Of a DNA stretch of 64,000 nucleotides, positions 23,128 to 31,737 are shown piece by piece; position 1 is the stretch's first letter, and every line of letters starts with the position of its first letter. Where the stretch lies: NCBI GenBank assembly GCA_910586535.1, contig CAJUHS010000002.1, positions 186,001 to 250,000 on the forward strand, in the 5' to 3' direction. The stretch comes from an uncultured Oscillospiraceae bacterium. Lineage in GTDB: Bacteria > Bacillota > Clostridia > Oscillospirales > Ruminococcaceae. The notes beneath the pieces are model-generated. The model saw only the letters and a program-made list of their open reading frames with translations. It ran no database searches and was not told the origin of the DNA. The translations under genes were made by a program, and so were the position numbers.

Positions 23128-24327
23128 TTATTTGGAAATAAGCGCCAGCGTATCTCTTGCGATAAGCAGTTCCTCGTTGGTGGGAACTACCCATACTTCA
23201 ACCTTAGAGTCCGCCGTGGATATCTTTTTAAGCTCGCCGTGGATAGTCTTGTTGAGTTCGTTGTCGATTTTAATTCCAAAGAAATCCATATCAGAGCAAA
23301 CGCCCTCACGTACCTCAGAAGCGTTCTCGCCAATTCCTCCTGTGAACAGAACAGCGTCAAGACCGTTCATAGCCGCAGCATAAGAGCCGATGTACTTCTT
23401 TATCTCATACTGAAGCATTTCAGAAACAAGCTTAGCTCTCTTGTCACCGTGGGCAGCCGCGCCGGAAATATCCCTGTTGTCGGAGGAAACGCCGGATACC
23501 CCCAAAAATCCCGACTTCTTGTTCATGTATTCGCTCATTTCCTTTGTAGTAAAGCCGTGCTTTTCAGCAACAAAGGTTACGGCGGAGGGGTCAACGCTTC
23601 CTGTTCTTGTACCCATTACAACTCCGTCAAGAGGCGTAAAGCCCATGGAAGTATCGATAGATTTTCCTCCGTCGATAGCAGTGATCGAGGAGCCGTTGCC
23701 GAGGTGACAGGAAACGATCTTCAAATCCTTTACGTCCTTGCCCATTGCATCTGCAAGAGCAGCGGAAACAAACCTGTGAGAAGTTCCGTGGAAGCCGTAT
23801 TTTCTGACGTGATATTTTTCATAATCATCATAAGGAAGTCCGTACATAAACGCCTTTTCGGGCATTGTCTGGTGGAAAGCGGTATCGAACACAACTACTT
23901 GCGGAACGTTTTCGGGGAGAACCTTTTTGCAAGCCCACAGCGCAAGAGCGTGAGGGTGGTTATGTACAGGTGCAAGATCCTGAAGATCGTCTATCTGCTG
24001 AATTACCTCATCGGTAACAAGGGTAGTCTTGTCAAAAACTTCCGCGCCCTGAACTATTCTGTGACCTACCGCGGATATTTCGTCCATAGACTTGATAACA
24101 GAAGCCTGTCCGGTCGTAAGCACATCAACAAGCTTCTCAAAAGCTTCTGTATGAGTGGGGAAATCACAGTCCATGTCAACCGTTCTGCCGTCGAAAGTCT
24201 TATGGGCAACGTGACCTCCAATACCTATTCTGTCGCAGTTTCCCTTGGCAATAACGCTTTCGTCATCCATGTTGAGAAGCTGATATTTGAGAGAGGAGCT
24301 TCCCGCGTTTACTACAAGAATTAACAT
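23128..24327 (-). CDS. ackA: Acetate kinase
   Basis: Interconverts acetyl phosphate plus ADP with acetate plus ATP, the main ATP-yielding step of acetate fermentation. The 399-residue length and both ASKHA signatures are present: LVVNAGSSSLKYQLL at the N-terminus and KYGFHGTSHRFVS near residue 175, with GLDAVLFTGGIGENA near residue 315. No pta gene is adjacent. It has its own promoter and diverges from tmcAL, which encodes another acetate-activating enzyme. Confidence 0.98.
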   Translation of the reverse strand: MLILVVNAGSSSLKYQLLNMDDESVIAKGNCDRIGIGGHVAHKTFDGRTVDMDCDFPTHTEAFEKLVDVLTTGQASVIKSMDEISAVGHRIVQGAEVFDKTTLVTDEVIQQIDDLQDLAPVHNHPHALALWACKKVLPENVPQVVVFDTAFHQTMPEKAFMYGLPYDDYEKYHVRKYGFHGTSHRFVSAALADAMGKDVKDLKIVSCHLGNGSSITAIDGGKSIDTSMGFTPLDGVVMGTRTGSVDPSAVTFVAEKHGFTTKEMSEYMNKKSGFLGVSGVSSDNRDISGAAAHGDKRAKLVSEMLQYEIKKYIGSYAAAMNGLDAVLFTGGIGENASEVREGVCSDMDFFGIKIDNELNKTIHGELKKISTADSKVEVWVVPTNEELLIARDTLALISK

Positions 24328-24374
24328 AATTATCCAAACCTTTCTTTGTAAATATTCAAAAAATTACCGAAAAT

Positions 24375-24403
24375 ATTATATCACTTTCAACAATAAAAAT
24401 CAA
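24375..24403 (-). promoter_or_regulatory. Predicted sigma-A promoter of ackA
   Basis: On the minus strand TTGATT (24398-24403), 17-base spacer, TATAAT (24375-24380), about 50 bases from the ackA ATG. Confidence 0.78.
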
Positions 24404-24766
24404 GAGCATATTTTTAAATTCCGACAGTTTTAATCTCACCGGTTGCTTTTCCCAAGTAAGTATATCAAACCATATTTCCATATCTGCCAGCGCATACGAT
24501 AAAAACCATCTTGTTTTAAAAAGTTTTTTGTTTTTTCTATTACTGCGCCGGTAAAGTTTTTCCCGTTATTAAAGCTCACCACAAAATACCCGCTTTTTAT
24601 AAAATTAGTTAATTTAATATTAACGTAAATTATAAACAATTGTAAAAAACTATTTTTCTCATACATTAAAATTGTAAAAAATTTACTTTTACTGTTACGG
24701 CAAACATTAACTTCCAGACATCTAACAAAACGATTTAATTTTTTCCTGCTTTGTAAAATAAAATAC
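24404..24766. other. AT-rich intergenic stretch between ackA and tmcAL
   Basis: About 360 bases between the two divergent promoters. It holds a 122-codon minus-strand frame without a ribosome site or recognisable product, and that frame runs into the tmcAL promoter. I see no hairpin, repeat or riboswitch here. Confidence 0.5.
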
Positions 24767-24795
24767 TTGCCAAATGCAAATAAATATGGTATAAT
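24767..24795 (+). promoter_or_regulatory. Predicted sigma-A promoter of tmcAL
   Basis: TTGCCA (24767-24772), 17-base spacer, TATAAT (24790-24795), about 40 bases before the tmcAL ribosome site. Confidence 0.8.
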
Positions 24796-24842
24796 AAAAA
24801 CCATTAATGCGTGTTACGTAAAAAGCGGAGGAATTTAAACCA

Positions 24843-26048
24843 ATGAAAACATACGGAATCATATGTGAATACAACCCGTTTCACAACGGTCATATCTATC
24901 AGATAGAGGAGACCCGCAAGCAGGGCGCTACCCATATTGTCGCAATTATGAGCGGAAACTACGTTCAGCGCGGGGACGTTGCAATGATAGACAAGTTTGC
25001 AAGAGCGAAGACCGCCGTAGCAAACGGAGTCGATCTCGTTGTGGAAATGCCCGTAGTATACTCTCTGTCAAGCGCGAACTTTTTTGCCCGTGCGGGCGTT
25101 ATGATGCTTGGTGCCCTCGGCTGTGTGGACGGTATCTCGTTCGGCAGCGAATGCGGTGACATCGAATTGCTCAAAAACGCCGCTATGGCATCTATAAACG
25201 CCTCCAAGCCCGAAAAGATCAAGCCACTTGTTGAACAGGGCATGTCTTTCCCGCAGGCGATACAGCAGGCTATCGCTCTGGAGTACGGTCCCATAATCGC
25301 TTCCGTGTTTGATTCCCCCAATAACACGCTCGCTGTAGAATACCTCAAAGCCATAAAGCTTCTTAACCTTGAATTCGAGACCTTTACCGTAAAGCGCAAG
25401 GGGGCGGAGCATGACAGCGCCGACCCGTCGGAGGGTATTGCAAGCGCAAGCCTTATACGCAGCATGATCGAGGACGGCAAGGATATCAGTCCTTATGTTC
25501 CCAAAGAAACTGCCGAAATTGCAAGAGAATATGAAGAAAAAGAACTGCTTGCATATTTTGACAATCTTGAAAGAGAACTTCTGTATGTGCTGCGTTCAAT
25601 GATACCTCCTGCCATTGCCGAATGTCCCGACGTTGACCCTGCTCTGGCAAACTTTATATTCCGTGCGGGAATAGACGCGAAATCACTTGACCAGTTCCTT
25701 GAAATAACGGGAACAAAACGGTACACCGCGGCAAAAATAAGAAGAGTACTGCTCAACCTTTATATAGGTACAAAAGCCTCAGATCTTATGATAATGCCTC
25801 CATACGGCCGAATACTGGCGTTCAACGACAAGGGCAGCGAGATACTGAAAGCATCCAAGGAAAAATCTGAGGAAAACAAACTTGCTATTCCTTTTGATAC
25901 ATCGTTAAAGGATATAATTGAACTCAAGCGTCCTCCCATAAACAGATTTGCAGATATTTCAAACAGAGCGACCAACCTTTACGGTCTTGCTTCAAGAACT
26001 ATCCGCCCATGTGCCGAGGACTTTACAGCAAAGATAGAAATACAATAA
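24843..26048 (+). CDS. tmcAL: tRNA(Met) cytidine acetate ligase (YlbM family)
   Basis: A 401-residue enzyme that forms acetyl-AMP from acetate and ATP and transfers the acetyl group to C34 of elongator tRNA-Met. Motifs are GIICEYNPFHNGHIYQI (nucleotidyltransferase HxGH) at residues 5-21, IVAIMSGNYVQRGD, SFGSECGD and the late RKGAEHDSADPSEGIASASLIR. The length matches TmcAL. GGAGGAA precedes the ATG. It is monocistronic, with its own promoter. Its product consumes acetate, the product of the neighbouring divergent ackA; the link may be coincidental. Confidence 0.93.
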   Translation: MKTYGIICEYNPFHNGHIYQIEETRKQGATHIVAIMSGNYVQRGDVAMIDKFARAKTAVANGVDLVVEMPVVYSLSSANFFARAGVMMLGALGCVDGISFGSECGDIELLKNAAMASINASKPEKIKPLVEQGMSFPQAIQQAIALEYGPIIASVFDSPNNTLAVEYLKAIKLLNLEFETFTVKRKGAEHDSADPSEGIASASLIRSMIEDGKDISPYVPKETAEIAREYEEKELLAYFDNLERELLYVLRSMIPPAIAECPDVDPALANFIFRAGIDAKSLDQFLEITGTKRYTAAKIRRVLLNLYIGTKASDLMIMPPYGRILAFNDKGSEILKASKEKSEENKLAIPFDTSLKDIIELKRPPINRFADISNRATNLYGLASRTIRPCAEDFTAKIEIQ

Positions 26049-26158
26049 TAATTTACAAATCTTGTAATTAGTTTACAATTATACTTTGTTTTGTAACTTT
26101 TCGGGCTTGTTTTTTACAATTCGTCATAAAATTGTAATATATTTCGTCAAAAAAGCTA

Positions 26159-26187
26159 TTGCCAAAACAGAAAAAATATTGTATACT
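26159..26187 (+). promoter_or_regulatory. Predicted promoter of the tyrosine-rich secreted protein
   Basis: TTGCCA (26159-26164), 17-base spacer, TATACT (26182-26187), about 75 bases before the ATG. It is followed by an AT-rich leader and a strong AAAGGAG ribosome site. Confidence 0.75.
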
Positions 26188-26265
26188 TGTAAGTAAGCAA
26201 AATTTATTTTTCGCAATAACTGCCTTAAAAGGCATGAAAATCAATTTGCAAAGGAGATTTTTAAA

Positions 26266-27813
26266 ATGAAAAAGAAAAACCTCGGCAGGATTGCCGCAGC
26301 AAGTTTGGCAGCTATGACGGCTGTCTCCGCATTGAGTGTTACCGCAAGCGCAATGGTAGGCAATAACGGCATTGCAAGCGGAAGTGTTTATCAGGTAACT
26401 ATTACTGAGACCGGCTCTAACGGTGTTACTTCCACTACGACTAAATATTTCAGCAGTTCCGAGCTTGCAGACATTGCTATCAGCGGACTTGGTCAAGGTG
26501 CAGATGCAAAGAAATCTGAAACAACCGTTAACGCAGCTTTTGGCAACGGTACTGTAATTTACGTTGCAGCAAACGGCGAAATCACAAAGACCAACACTTC
26601 CGGTCAAAAGTACACAACTTCCGGTTCCTCATCTTCAAATACCCCGAATTACGGCTCAAGCTACAATTATGCTTCAAGCACAAACAATGTTTATCTGGGT
26701 GCAAACGGAAAATGGTATCCCAACCTCTCAAGCTTGTACTCCTCCGGCACTTCACTTTCCACATCGAAGCGTGTTGACGGTCTTACTTACGGCGAAGTAA
26801 AAAATTCTACACCAGGCGGTATTGTATATTTTGACAGAGATAGCGGTACATATTCTTCAGTTCCTACAGGTGACTACGTACAGATCTTGGGTTATTCCAG
26901 CAACTATGACGACTATTATTACAATCACAGCGACTGGGCTACATATGATATATACTATGTAAACGGTGTATACTACCCCACGCTCAGTTCTGCGCTCTCC
27001 GCAGCCGGAAATGACTACAGCAAAATCAGAAGACACAGCGATACGGGTTACACAAGACCTAAGACTAACTATTTCAGCCAGACTACAGGTATGTACTATA
27101 CCACATATGCAGATGCGCTCAGAGCTTCCGGAAACAACGCTTCCAGAGTTTACTCATTTAACTATTATGCCAATGATTACTATTACGGCGATATGTATGG
27201 CTATGGCTACGGAGATCCTTACTACTACTACTGGCTCAACAATCAGAAAAACAAGGATGATGACACAACAAGCTCTAAGAACGACTCCACTACAGCTTCC
27301 ATAGGTAACAGAAAGGGTTGGACAGCCGTTGCAAAATACCTTGGCTCTCTTAAGAACGGTTCAAGCGTTTCCGTAAGCATGAATTACGAAACTTCTATTC
27401 CTTCTTCTGTAACTTCTGCTATTTATGGCAAGAATATCACAGTTAAATTTGTACTCAAAAACGGTGTTGTTTTTGCTATCAACGGAAAAAATCTTTCCAC
27501 AACCGCTTCGATTGACATTGATACAACTTACAACACCAATATGGTTCCGACAAAGCTTGTTAAAGCAGCTTATAAGAAGAACGATGCTGTAAGCAATGCT
27601 CAGATCACTATCAGCGGCGGATCTTTCGGCGTAGAGGCTGACGTTACAGTTAAGTTCTCCACCAAGCGTGCAGGTTGCACTGCTAAGCTGTACCGTTACA
27701 ATTCCGCAAAGGAAACTCTTTCGCTCGTTGACACAGCTAAGGTTCAGAGCAACGGCAAATGTACTTTCGGCGATGTTGATAAGGGCGGTAACTTTGTAAT
27801 CATACTTTGTTAA
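26266..27813 (+). CDS. Secreted tyrosine-rich repeat protein of unknown function
   Basis: A 515-residue protein with a clear signal peptide: basic MKKKNLGR, a hydrophobic core, and cleavage after SVTASA (about residue 29). Degenerate units in the form (F/Y)-x-G-x-(W/Y)-Y-x-x-(L/Y)-x-x-A-L-x-x-x-G recur between residues 140 and 300, for example NGKWYPNLSSL, NGVYYPTLSSALSAAG and TGMYYTTYADALRASG. A run rich in Tyr, Asp and Gly follows (YYYGDMYGYGYGDPYYYYW). After a Thr/Ser/Asp linker comes a C-terminal domain of about 165 residues (beta-rich, starting near RKGWTAVAKYL), of a kind I associate with ruminococcal extracellular proteins. No anchor, dockerin or enzyme motif is seen. A surface-binding role is a guess. 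Confidence 0.85.
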   Translation: MKKKNLGRIAAASLAAMTAVSALSVTASAMVGNNGIASGSVYQVTITETGSNGVTSTTTKYFSSSELADIAISGLGQGADAKKSETTVNAAFGNGTVIYVAANGEITKTNTSGQKYTTSGSSSSNTPNYGSSYNYASSTNNVYLGANGKWYPNLSSLYSSGTSLSTSKRVDGLTYGEVKNSTPGGIVYFDRDSGTYSSVPTGDYVQILGYSSNYDDYYYNHSDWATYDIYYVNGVYYPTLSSALSAAGNDYSKIRRHSDTGYTRPKTNYFSQTTGMYYTTYADALRASGNNASRVYSFNYYANDYYYGDMYGYGYGDPYYYYWLNNQKNKDDDTTSSKNDSTTASIGNRKGWTAVAKYLGSLKNGSSVSVSMNYETSIPSSVTSAIYGKNITVKFVLKNGVVFAINGKNLSTTASIDIDTTYNTNMVPTKLVKAAYKKNDAVSNAQITISGGSFGVEADVTVKFSTKRAGCTAKLYRYNSAKETLSLVDTAKVQSNGKCTFGDVDKGGNFVIILC

Positions 27814-27823
27814 CAAAAAGTTC

Positions 27824-27852
27824 TTGACATTAAACGCTTTTTATGGTATAAT
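27824..27852 (+). promoter_or_regulatory. Predicted sigma-A promoter of rpmE
   Basis: TTGACA (27824-27829), 17-base spacer, TATAAT (27847-27852): a consensus promoter ten bases beyond the previous stop. A leader of about 90 bases separates it from rpmE. Confidence 0.9.
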
Positions 27853-27950
27853 GTTTTACCGTAAAGTGATTAGGTAGCACTACTGTCCGATATGTTGTGA
27901 TGGGCTGCTATGCAATCATAAATATATTGGAAAGAAATGAGGTGCTGTTC

Positions 27951-28154
27951 ATGAAGCAGGGTATTCATCCCGACTATAAGGAGACTACCATTACCTGTGC
28001 TTGCGGCAATGTTATCAAGACCCGTTCCACAAAGGAAAACATCAGAGTCGAGATTTGCTCCAAGTGTCACCCGTTCTACACCGGTAAGCAGAAGCTTGTT
28101 GACACCGGCGGACGCGTAGACAGATTCAAGAAGCGTTTTGGTATGGATAAGTGA
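27951..28154 (+). CDS. rpmE: 50S ribosomal protein L31 (zinc-binding type)
   Basis: A 67-residue ribosomal protein. MKQGIHPDYKETTITCACGN and EICSKCHPFYTGKQK carry the four cysteines of the zinc-binding (C+) L31 form, followed by GRVDRFKKRFG. GAGGTG precedes the ATG. It is monocistronic, with its own strong promoter and terminator. Confidence 0.97.
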   Translation: MKQGIHPDYKETTITCACGNVIKTRSTKENIRVEICSKCHPFYTGKQKLVDTGGRVDRFKKRFGMDK

Positions 28155-28159
28155 TTCCG

Positions 28160-28189
28160 CAAGCCTGCGTAATTCTTTACGCAGGCTTG
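28160..28189 (+). terminator. Terminator of rpmE
   Basis: A 13-bp stem CAAGCCTGCGTAA/TTACGCAGGCTTG with a 4-base loop, followed by TTTTTT. Confidence 0.95.
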
Positions 28190-28227
28190 TTTTTTGGCTA
28201 AATGTAATTTAAGAAAGGAACATTTAT

Positions 28228-28854
28228 ATGGACAGCGATTATTCTACCGTCAGAGATTCGGCGGAAGCTTCCTTTACCGAAAAAAAATCCGAATTTATCG
28301 GACACATCAAACACGTGGAAACGGAAGATGAAGCGGTGGGCTTCATCAACGATATACGCGCAGCCAACAGAAAAGCCAGACATAATGTATATGCTTATAT
28401 CCTACGTTCAGGAAACATTTCCAGATATTCCGACGACGGCGAACCTCAGGGGACGGCGGGAGTTCCTGTGCTGGAGGTACTCCGCAAGGAAGGACTGACA
28501 GACGTTTGCTGTGTGGTCACAAGATACTTCGGAGGTATTCTGCTCGGAGGCGGAGGTCTGGTCAGAGCATATTCACACAGCGCCAAAATTGCCGCCGACG
28601 CTGCGGAACGGTTTGTTATGTGTCTTTGCAGACCTGTAACAGTTACTGCAGACTATAATCTGTACGGAAAAATCAGCTATGTACTTCCGGAATTTGAGGT
28701 CAAGCTTCTGAATACAGACTACGCCGAAAATATCACGGTAAAAATGCTTGTCAAAAATGATTTTTGCGCTCCGCTTATCGAAAAGCTTACCGATATTACC
28801 AATGGAAACGCCGCTATTGTGCATGGTGATGAATATTACGATAATTTTGCATGA
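28228..28854 (+). CDS. YigZ/IMPACT family protein
   Basis: A 208-residue protein with an N-terminal UPF0029/IMPACT domain (KKSEFIGHIKHV, then DDGEPQGTAGVPVLEVL, and CVVTRYFGGILLGGGGLVRAYS) and a C-terminal DUF1949 ferredoxin-like domain. IMPACT proteins are linked to translation and Gcn2 regulation in eukaryotes; the bacterial role is unclear. AAAGGA lies upstream of the ATG. It precedes the dgt-dnaG-rpoD series but is separated by 124 bases. Confidence 0.93.
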   Translation: MDSDYSTVRDSAEASFTEKKSEFIGHIKHVETEDEAVGFINDIRAANRKARHNVYAYILRSGNISRYSDDGEPQGTAGVPVLEVLRKEGLTDVCCVVTRYFGGILLGGGGLVRAYSHSAKIAADAAERFVMCLCRPVTVTADYNLYGKISYVLPEFEVKLLNTDYAENITVKMLVKNDFCAPLIEKLTDITNGNAAIVHGDEYYDNFA

Positions 28855-28978
28855 TAATTTATGCACTAATACAAATTTCATATTAAAAAGAGGTTTTTTT
28901 TCCGCGAAAATTGTATATATAAGCAGATACTATATTTAAATGCGCTACTATAGCATCAGACTTCTCGGAGGTGCGGAT

Positions 28979-29971
28979 ATGACAGTACGCGAACAAACTG
29001 AAATTACAGAACTTGGCATTTTGTGCGAAGACGCCTGTACGTCAAAGGGTACGGGCAGACGCGTCCGCAGTGAATCCAAATGTCCGCTTAGAACGGAATT
29101 TCAGCGTGACAGGGACAGAATACTTCACTGCAATTCGTTCAGGAGACTGAAGCAAAAGACTCAGGTATTCCTCTCCCCAATAGGCGACCATTACAGAACA
29201 CGGCTCACACATACTCTTGAGGTGTCGCAGATCGCGCGTACTATTTCAAGGGCATTCAGGCTTAACGAGGATCTGACCGAAGCTATCGCCCTTGGACACG
29301 ACTTGGGACACACTCCTTTCGGTCACTCCGGAGAGGACATTCTTAATGAGATATGCCCTTACGGCTTCAAGCACTACCTTCAAAGCGTCCGCGTGGTTGA
29401 CTATATAGAAAACGACGGTGCAGGACTTAATCTTACATACGAAGTAAAAAACGGCATTGCCTGCCATACAAACAAGATTGCCGTTACAAAAGAGGGCTAT
29501 ATTGTGCGCCTTGCGGATAAGATAGCCTATATTAACCATGACATAGACGACTCAATACGTGCGGGAATGCTTAAAGAAGAAGACCTGCCAAAGTCAGCAA
29601 CCGATATTCTTGGTAACAGCAAAAGCAAGCGTATTACAACTCTGATTACTTCTATTGTCAAAAACGGAGTAGAAAATATCCGTATGAGCGATGAAGTTAA
29701 AAAGGCTCATGACGAACTTCGGTCGTTTATGTTCGCAAATGTGTACCAAAATTCCACGGCAAAGGCTGAGGAAGCAAAAGCAAAAGCTATGATAGAACGA
29801 CTTTATATGTACTTTTTGCGGTATCCCGACAAGCTTCCCGACGAATACAAAAAAATTATGGCGAAATTTGACAAGGACAGAGCCGTGTGCGACTATATCG
29901 CCGGCATGACCGACGTTTACTCGGTCAATCTCTACAACGAACTGTTTATACCGAAAGGCTGGAAAAAATAA
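28979..29971 (+). CDS. dgt: Deoxyguanosinetriphosphate triphosphohydrolase-like protein
   Basis: A 330-residue HD-domain phosphohydrolase (RTRLTHTLEVSQIARTI, then LGHDLGHTPFGHSGE with the HD pair). It hydrolyses dNTPs to deoxynucleoside and triphosphate. The N-terminal CPLRTEFQRDRDRILHCNSFRRLKQKTQVF is typical of Dgt-like proteins found upstream of dnaG in Clostridia. The ATG at 28979 has GGAGGT seven bases upstream; an earlier in-frame ATG lacks one. Its stop overlaps the dnaG start by one base (TAATG). Confidence 0.95.
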   Translation: MTVREQTEITELGILCEDACTSKGTGRRVRSESKCPLRTEFQRDRDRILHCNSFRRLKQKTQVFLSPIGDHYRTRLTHTLEVSQIARTISRAFRLNEDLTEAIALGHDLGHTPFGHSGEDILNEICPYGFKHYLQSVRVVDYIENDGAGLNLTYEVKNGIACHTNKIAVTKEGYIVRLADKIAYINHDIDDSIRAGMLKEEDLPKSATDILGNSKSKRITTLITSIVKNGVENIRMSDEVKKAHDELRSFMFANVYQNSTAKAEEAKAKAMIERLYMYFLRYPDKLPDEYKKIMAKFDKDRAVCDYIAGMTDVYSVNLYNELFIPKGWKK

Positions 29972-31722
29972 TGGCGTTTCCCGAGCTGTTCATTCAGGAG
30001 CTCAAACAGAATAATCCTATTGACAGCGTTATGTCGTCATATGTCAGCCTTATACGCCGCGGCAGAGGCTGCGTTTGCCTATGTCCTTTTCACTCGGAAA
30101 AATCACCTTCCTGTACTGTTTTTCTTGACGCTGCCGATCCGCATTTTTACTGCTTCGGCTGCGGGGCAGGCGGGGACGTTATCACCTTTGTAATGAAAAT
30201 CGAAAACCTCGGTTATGTTGAAGCTGTAAAATTCCTTGCCGACCGCGCGGGAATGACTATGCCTGAGGATTTGAAAAACGATGAAAGCTCGCGTATCAAA
30301 TCACGAATTTTGGAAATAAATCGAACTGCCGCAAGATTTTTTTTCGACACCTTGACCCGATCTCCGGACGGTGAAAAAGGGCGGCGGTATTTTGCAGAAC
30401 GTCAGCTTTCCATGACCACCATTACAAAATATGGGTTGGGCTATGCTCCTAACGGCTGGAGCAATTTGTCCAATCATCTGCGTTCAAAGGGCTTTTACGA
30501 CGAGGAGATTATTGCCGCTTTCCTCTGCAAACGCGGAAAAAAAGACGGTGTGTACGATGTTTTCCGGGACCGTGTTATGTTTCCAATTATTGACTTGCGC
30601 GGAAACGTCATCGCTTTCGGAGGGCGTACTATAGACGGAGACGGTCCGAAATATGTTAACAGCTCCGACACGCCGGTATTCAAGAAAAGCCGTAATCTTT
30701 TTTCTCTTAATTTTGCAAAAAAATCGGAGGAAAAACGGCTTATCCTTGCTGAGGGTTATATGGACGTTATCGCCATAAATCAGGCTGGCTTTGAAAACGT
30801 TGTTGCAACTCTCGGTACGGCTCTCACGCAAGAACAGGCGCGGCTCATGTCCCAGTACGCAGAGGAGATAATAATTGCCTACGACTCGGACGGAGCCGGA
30901 CAGAACGCTACTCACAAGGCTATCAACCTGCTTTCCGAGGTAGGACTGCGTACCAAGATAATTAAAATGGATGGAGCCAAAGACCCTGACGAGTACATAA
31001 AAAAATTTGGCGCACTCCGCTTCAAACAGCTTCTGGACAAATCGGGCGGCGCAATTGAGTTTGAACTTGAAAAATGCCGAGCGGGACTGGATACCGAAAC
31101 TGACGAGGGCAGGATTGAGTACTTGAAGCGATGCGTAAACATTCTCGCGAACATCACCTCCCCTATTGAGCGCGAGGTCTACGCCGGCAGACTTGCGGAA
31201 GCTAACAGGGTGAACAAGGAAATGATTGTTCAACAGGTAAACGGTCTTATAAAAAAGAGACAAAATCAGTCAAAGAACAAAGAATGGACTGAAATAAGAA
31301 CGTTTCAAAAACAAATGCGTACGAATCCCGATTCCTACCGAAATCCAAAGGAATACAAAGCTGAGATCGGTATAATCGCCTATCTTGCGGCAAATCCGGA
31401 CGATGCGGATTATATTTCATCAAGGATTGCTTCGGAACAATTTGCGACAGATTTCAACAAAAAAGTCTACTCCGTTATGCTGAAAAAGATAAAAAATTCA
31501 TCTTTTTCCGATATTCTTTCACTACAAAGTGAATTTAGCGCCGATGAAATGGGTAAAATAACCGAAATTGAAGTCAATAGCAAAGATGTAAATATTAATA
31601 AAACTGCTCTTGATGATTTTATTAATATTCTTATTTCATCAGCCGACAATTACGAGAGCGCAAAGGATATGTCGGATGACGAATTTTTAAAATATATTCA
31701 GAATTTAAAAAGAAAGAAGTAG
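29971..31722 (+). CDS. dnaG: DNA primase
   Basis: A 583-residue replication primase. The zinc finger CPFHSEKSPSC...CFGCGAGGD (CHC2 type) is at residues 40-65; the RNA polymerase core follows with LGYAPNGW and FGGRTID. The Toprim domain carries LAEGYMDVIA near residue 265 and AYDSDGAG. The C-terminal helicase-binding part is less conserved. Starting within the dgt stop codon and followed by rpoD, it forms the Gram-positive macromolecular synthesis operon, here lacking rpsU. Confidence 0.97.
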   Translation: MAFPELFIQELKQNNPIDSVMSSYVSLIRRGRGCVCLCPFHSEKSPSCTVFLDAADPHFYCFGCGAGGDVITFVMKIENLGYVEAVKFLADRAGMTMPEDLKNDESSRIKSRILEINRTAARFFFDTLTRSPDGEKGRRYFAERQLSMTTITKYGLGYAPNGWSNLSNHLRSKGFYDEEIIAAFLCKRGKKDGVYDVFRDRVMFPIIDLRGNVIAFGGRTIDGDGPKYVNSSDTPVFKKSRNLFSLNFAKKSEEKRLILAEGYMDVIAINQAGFENVVATLGTALTQEQARLMSQYAEEIIIAYDSDGAGQNATHKAINLLSEVGLRTKIIKMDGAKDPDEYIKKFGALRFKQLLDKSGGAIEFELEKCRAGLDTETDEGRIEYLKRCVNILANITSPIEREVYAGRLAEANRVNKEMIVQQVNGLIKKRQNQSKNKEWTEIRTFQKQMRTNPDSYRNPKEYKAEIGIIAYLAANPDDADYISSRIASEQFATDFNKKVYSVMLKKIKNSSFSDILSLQSEFSADEMGKITEIEVNSKDVNINKTALDDFINILISSADNYESAKDMSDDEFLKYIQNLKRKK

Positions 31723-31737
31723 GAAAGGATGACCTTT

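Noticed and set aside
24436..24804. 122-codon minus-strand frame between ackA and tmcAL
   Set aside because: No ribosome site, AT-rich low-complexity composition, no recognisable product, and its beginning overlaps the consensus tmcAL promoter on the other strand.
27853..27950. Possible L31 autoregulatory or zinc-responsive leader before rpmE
   Set aside because: The leader of about 90 bases shows no clear paired stems or Zur-type palindrome.
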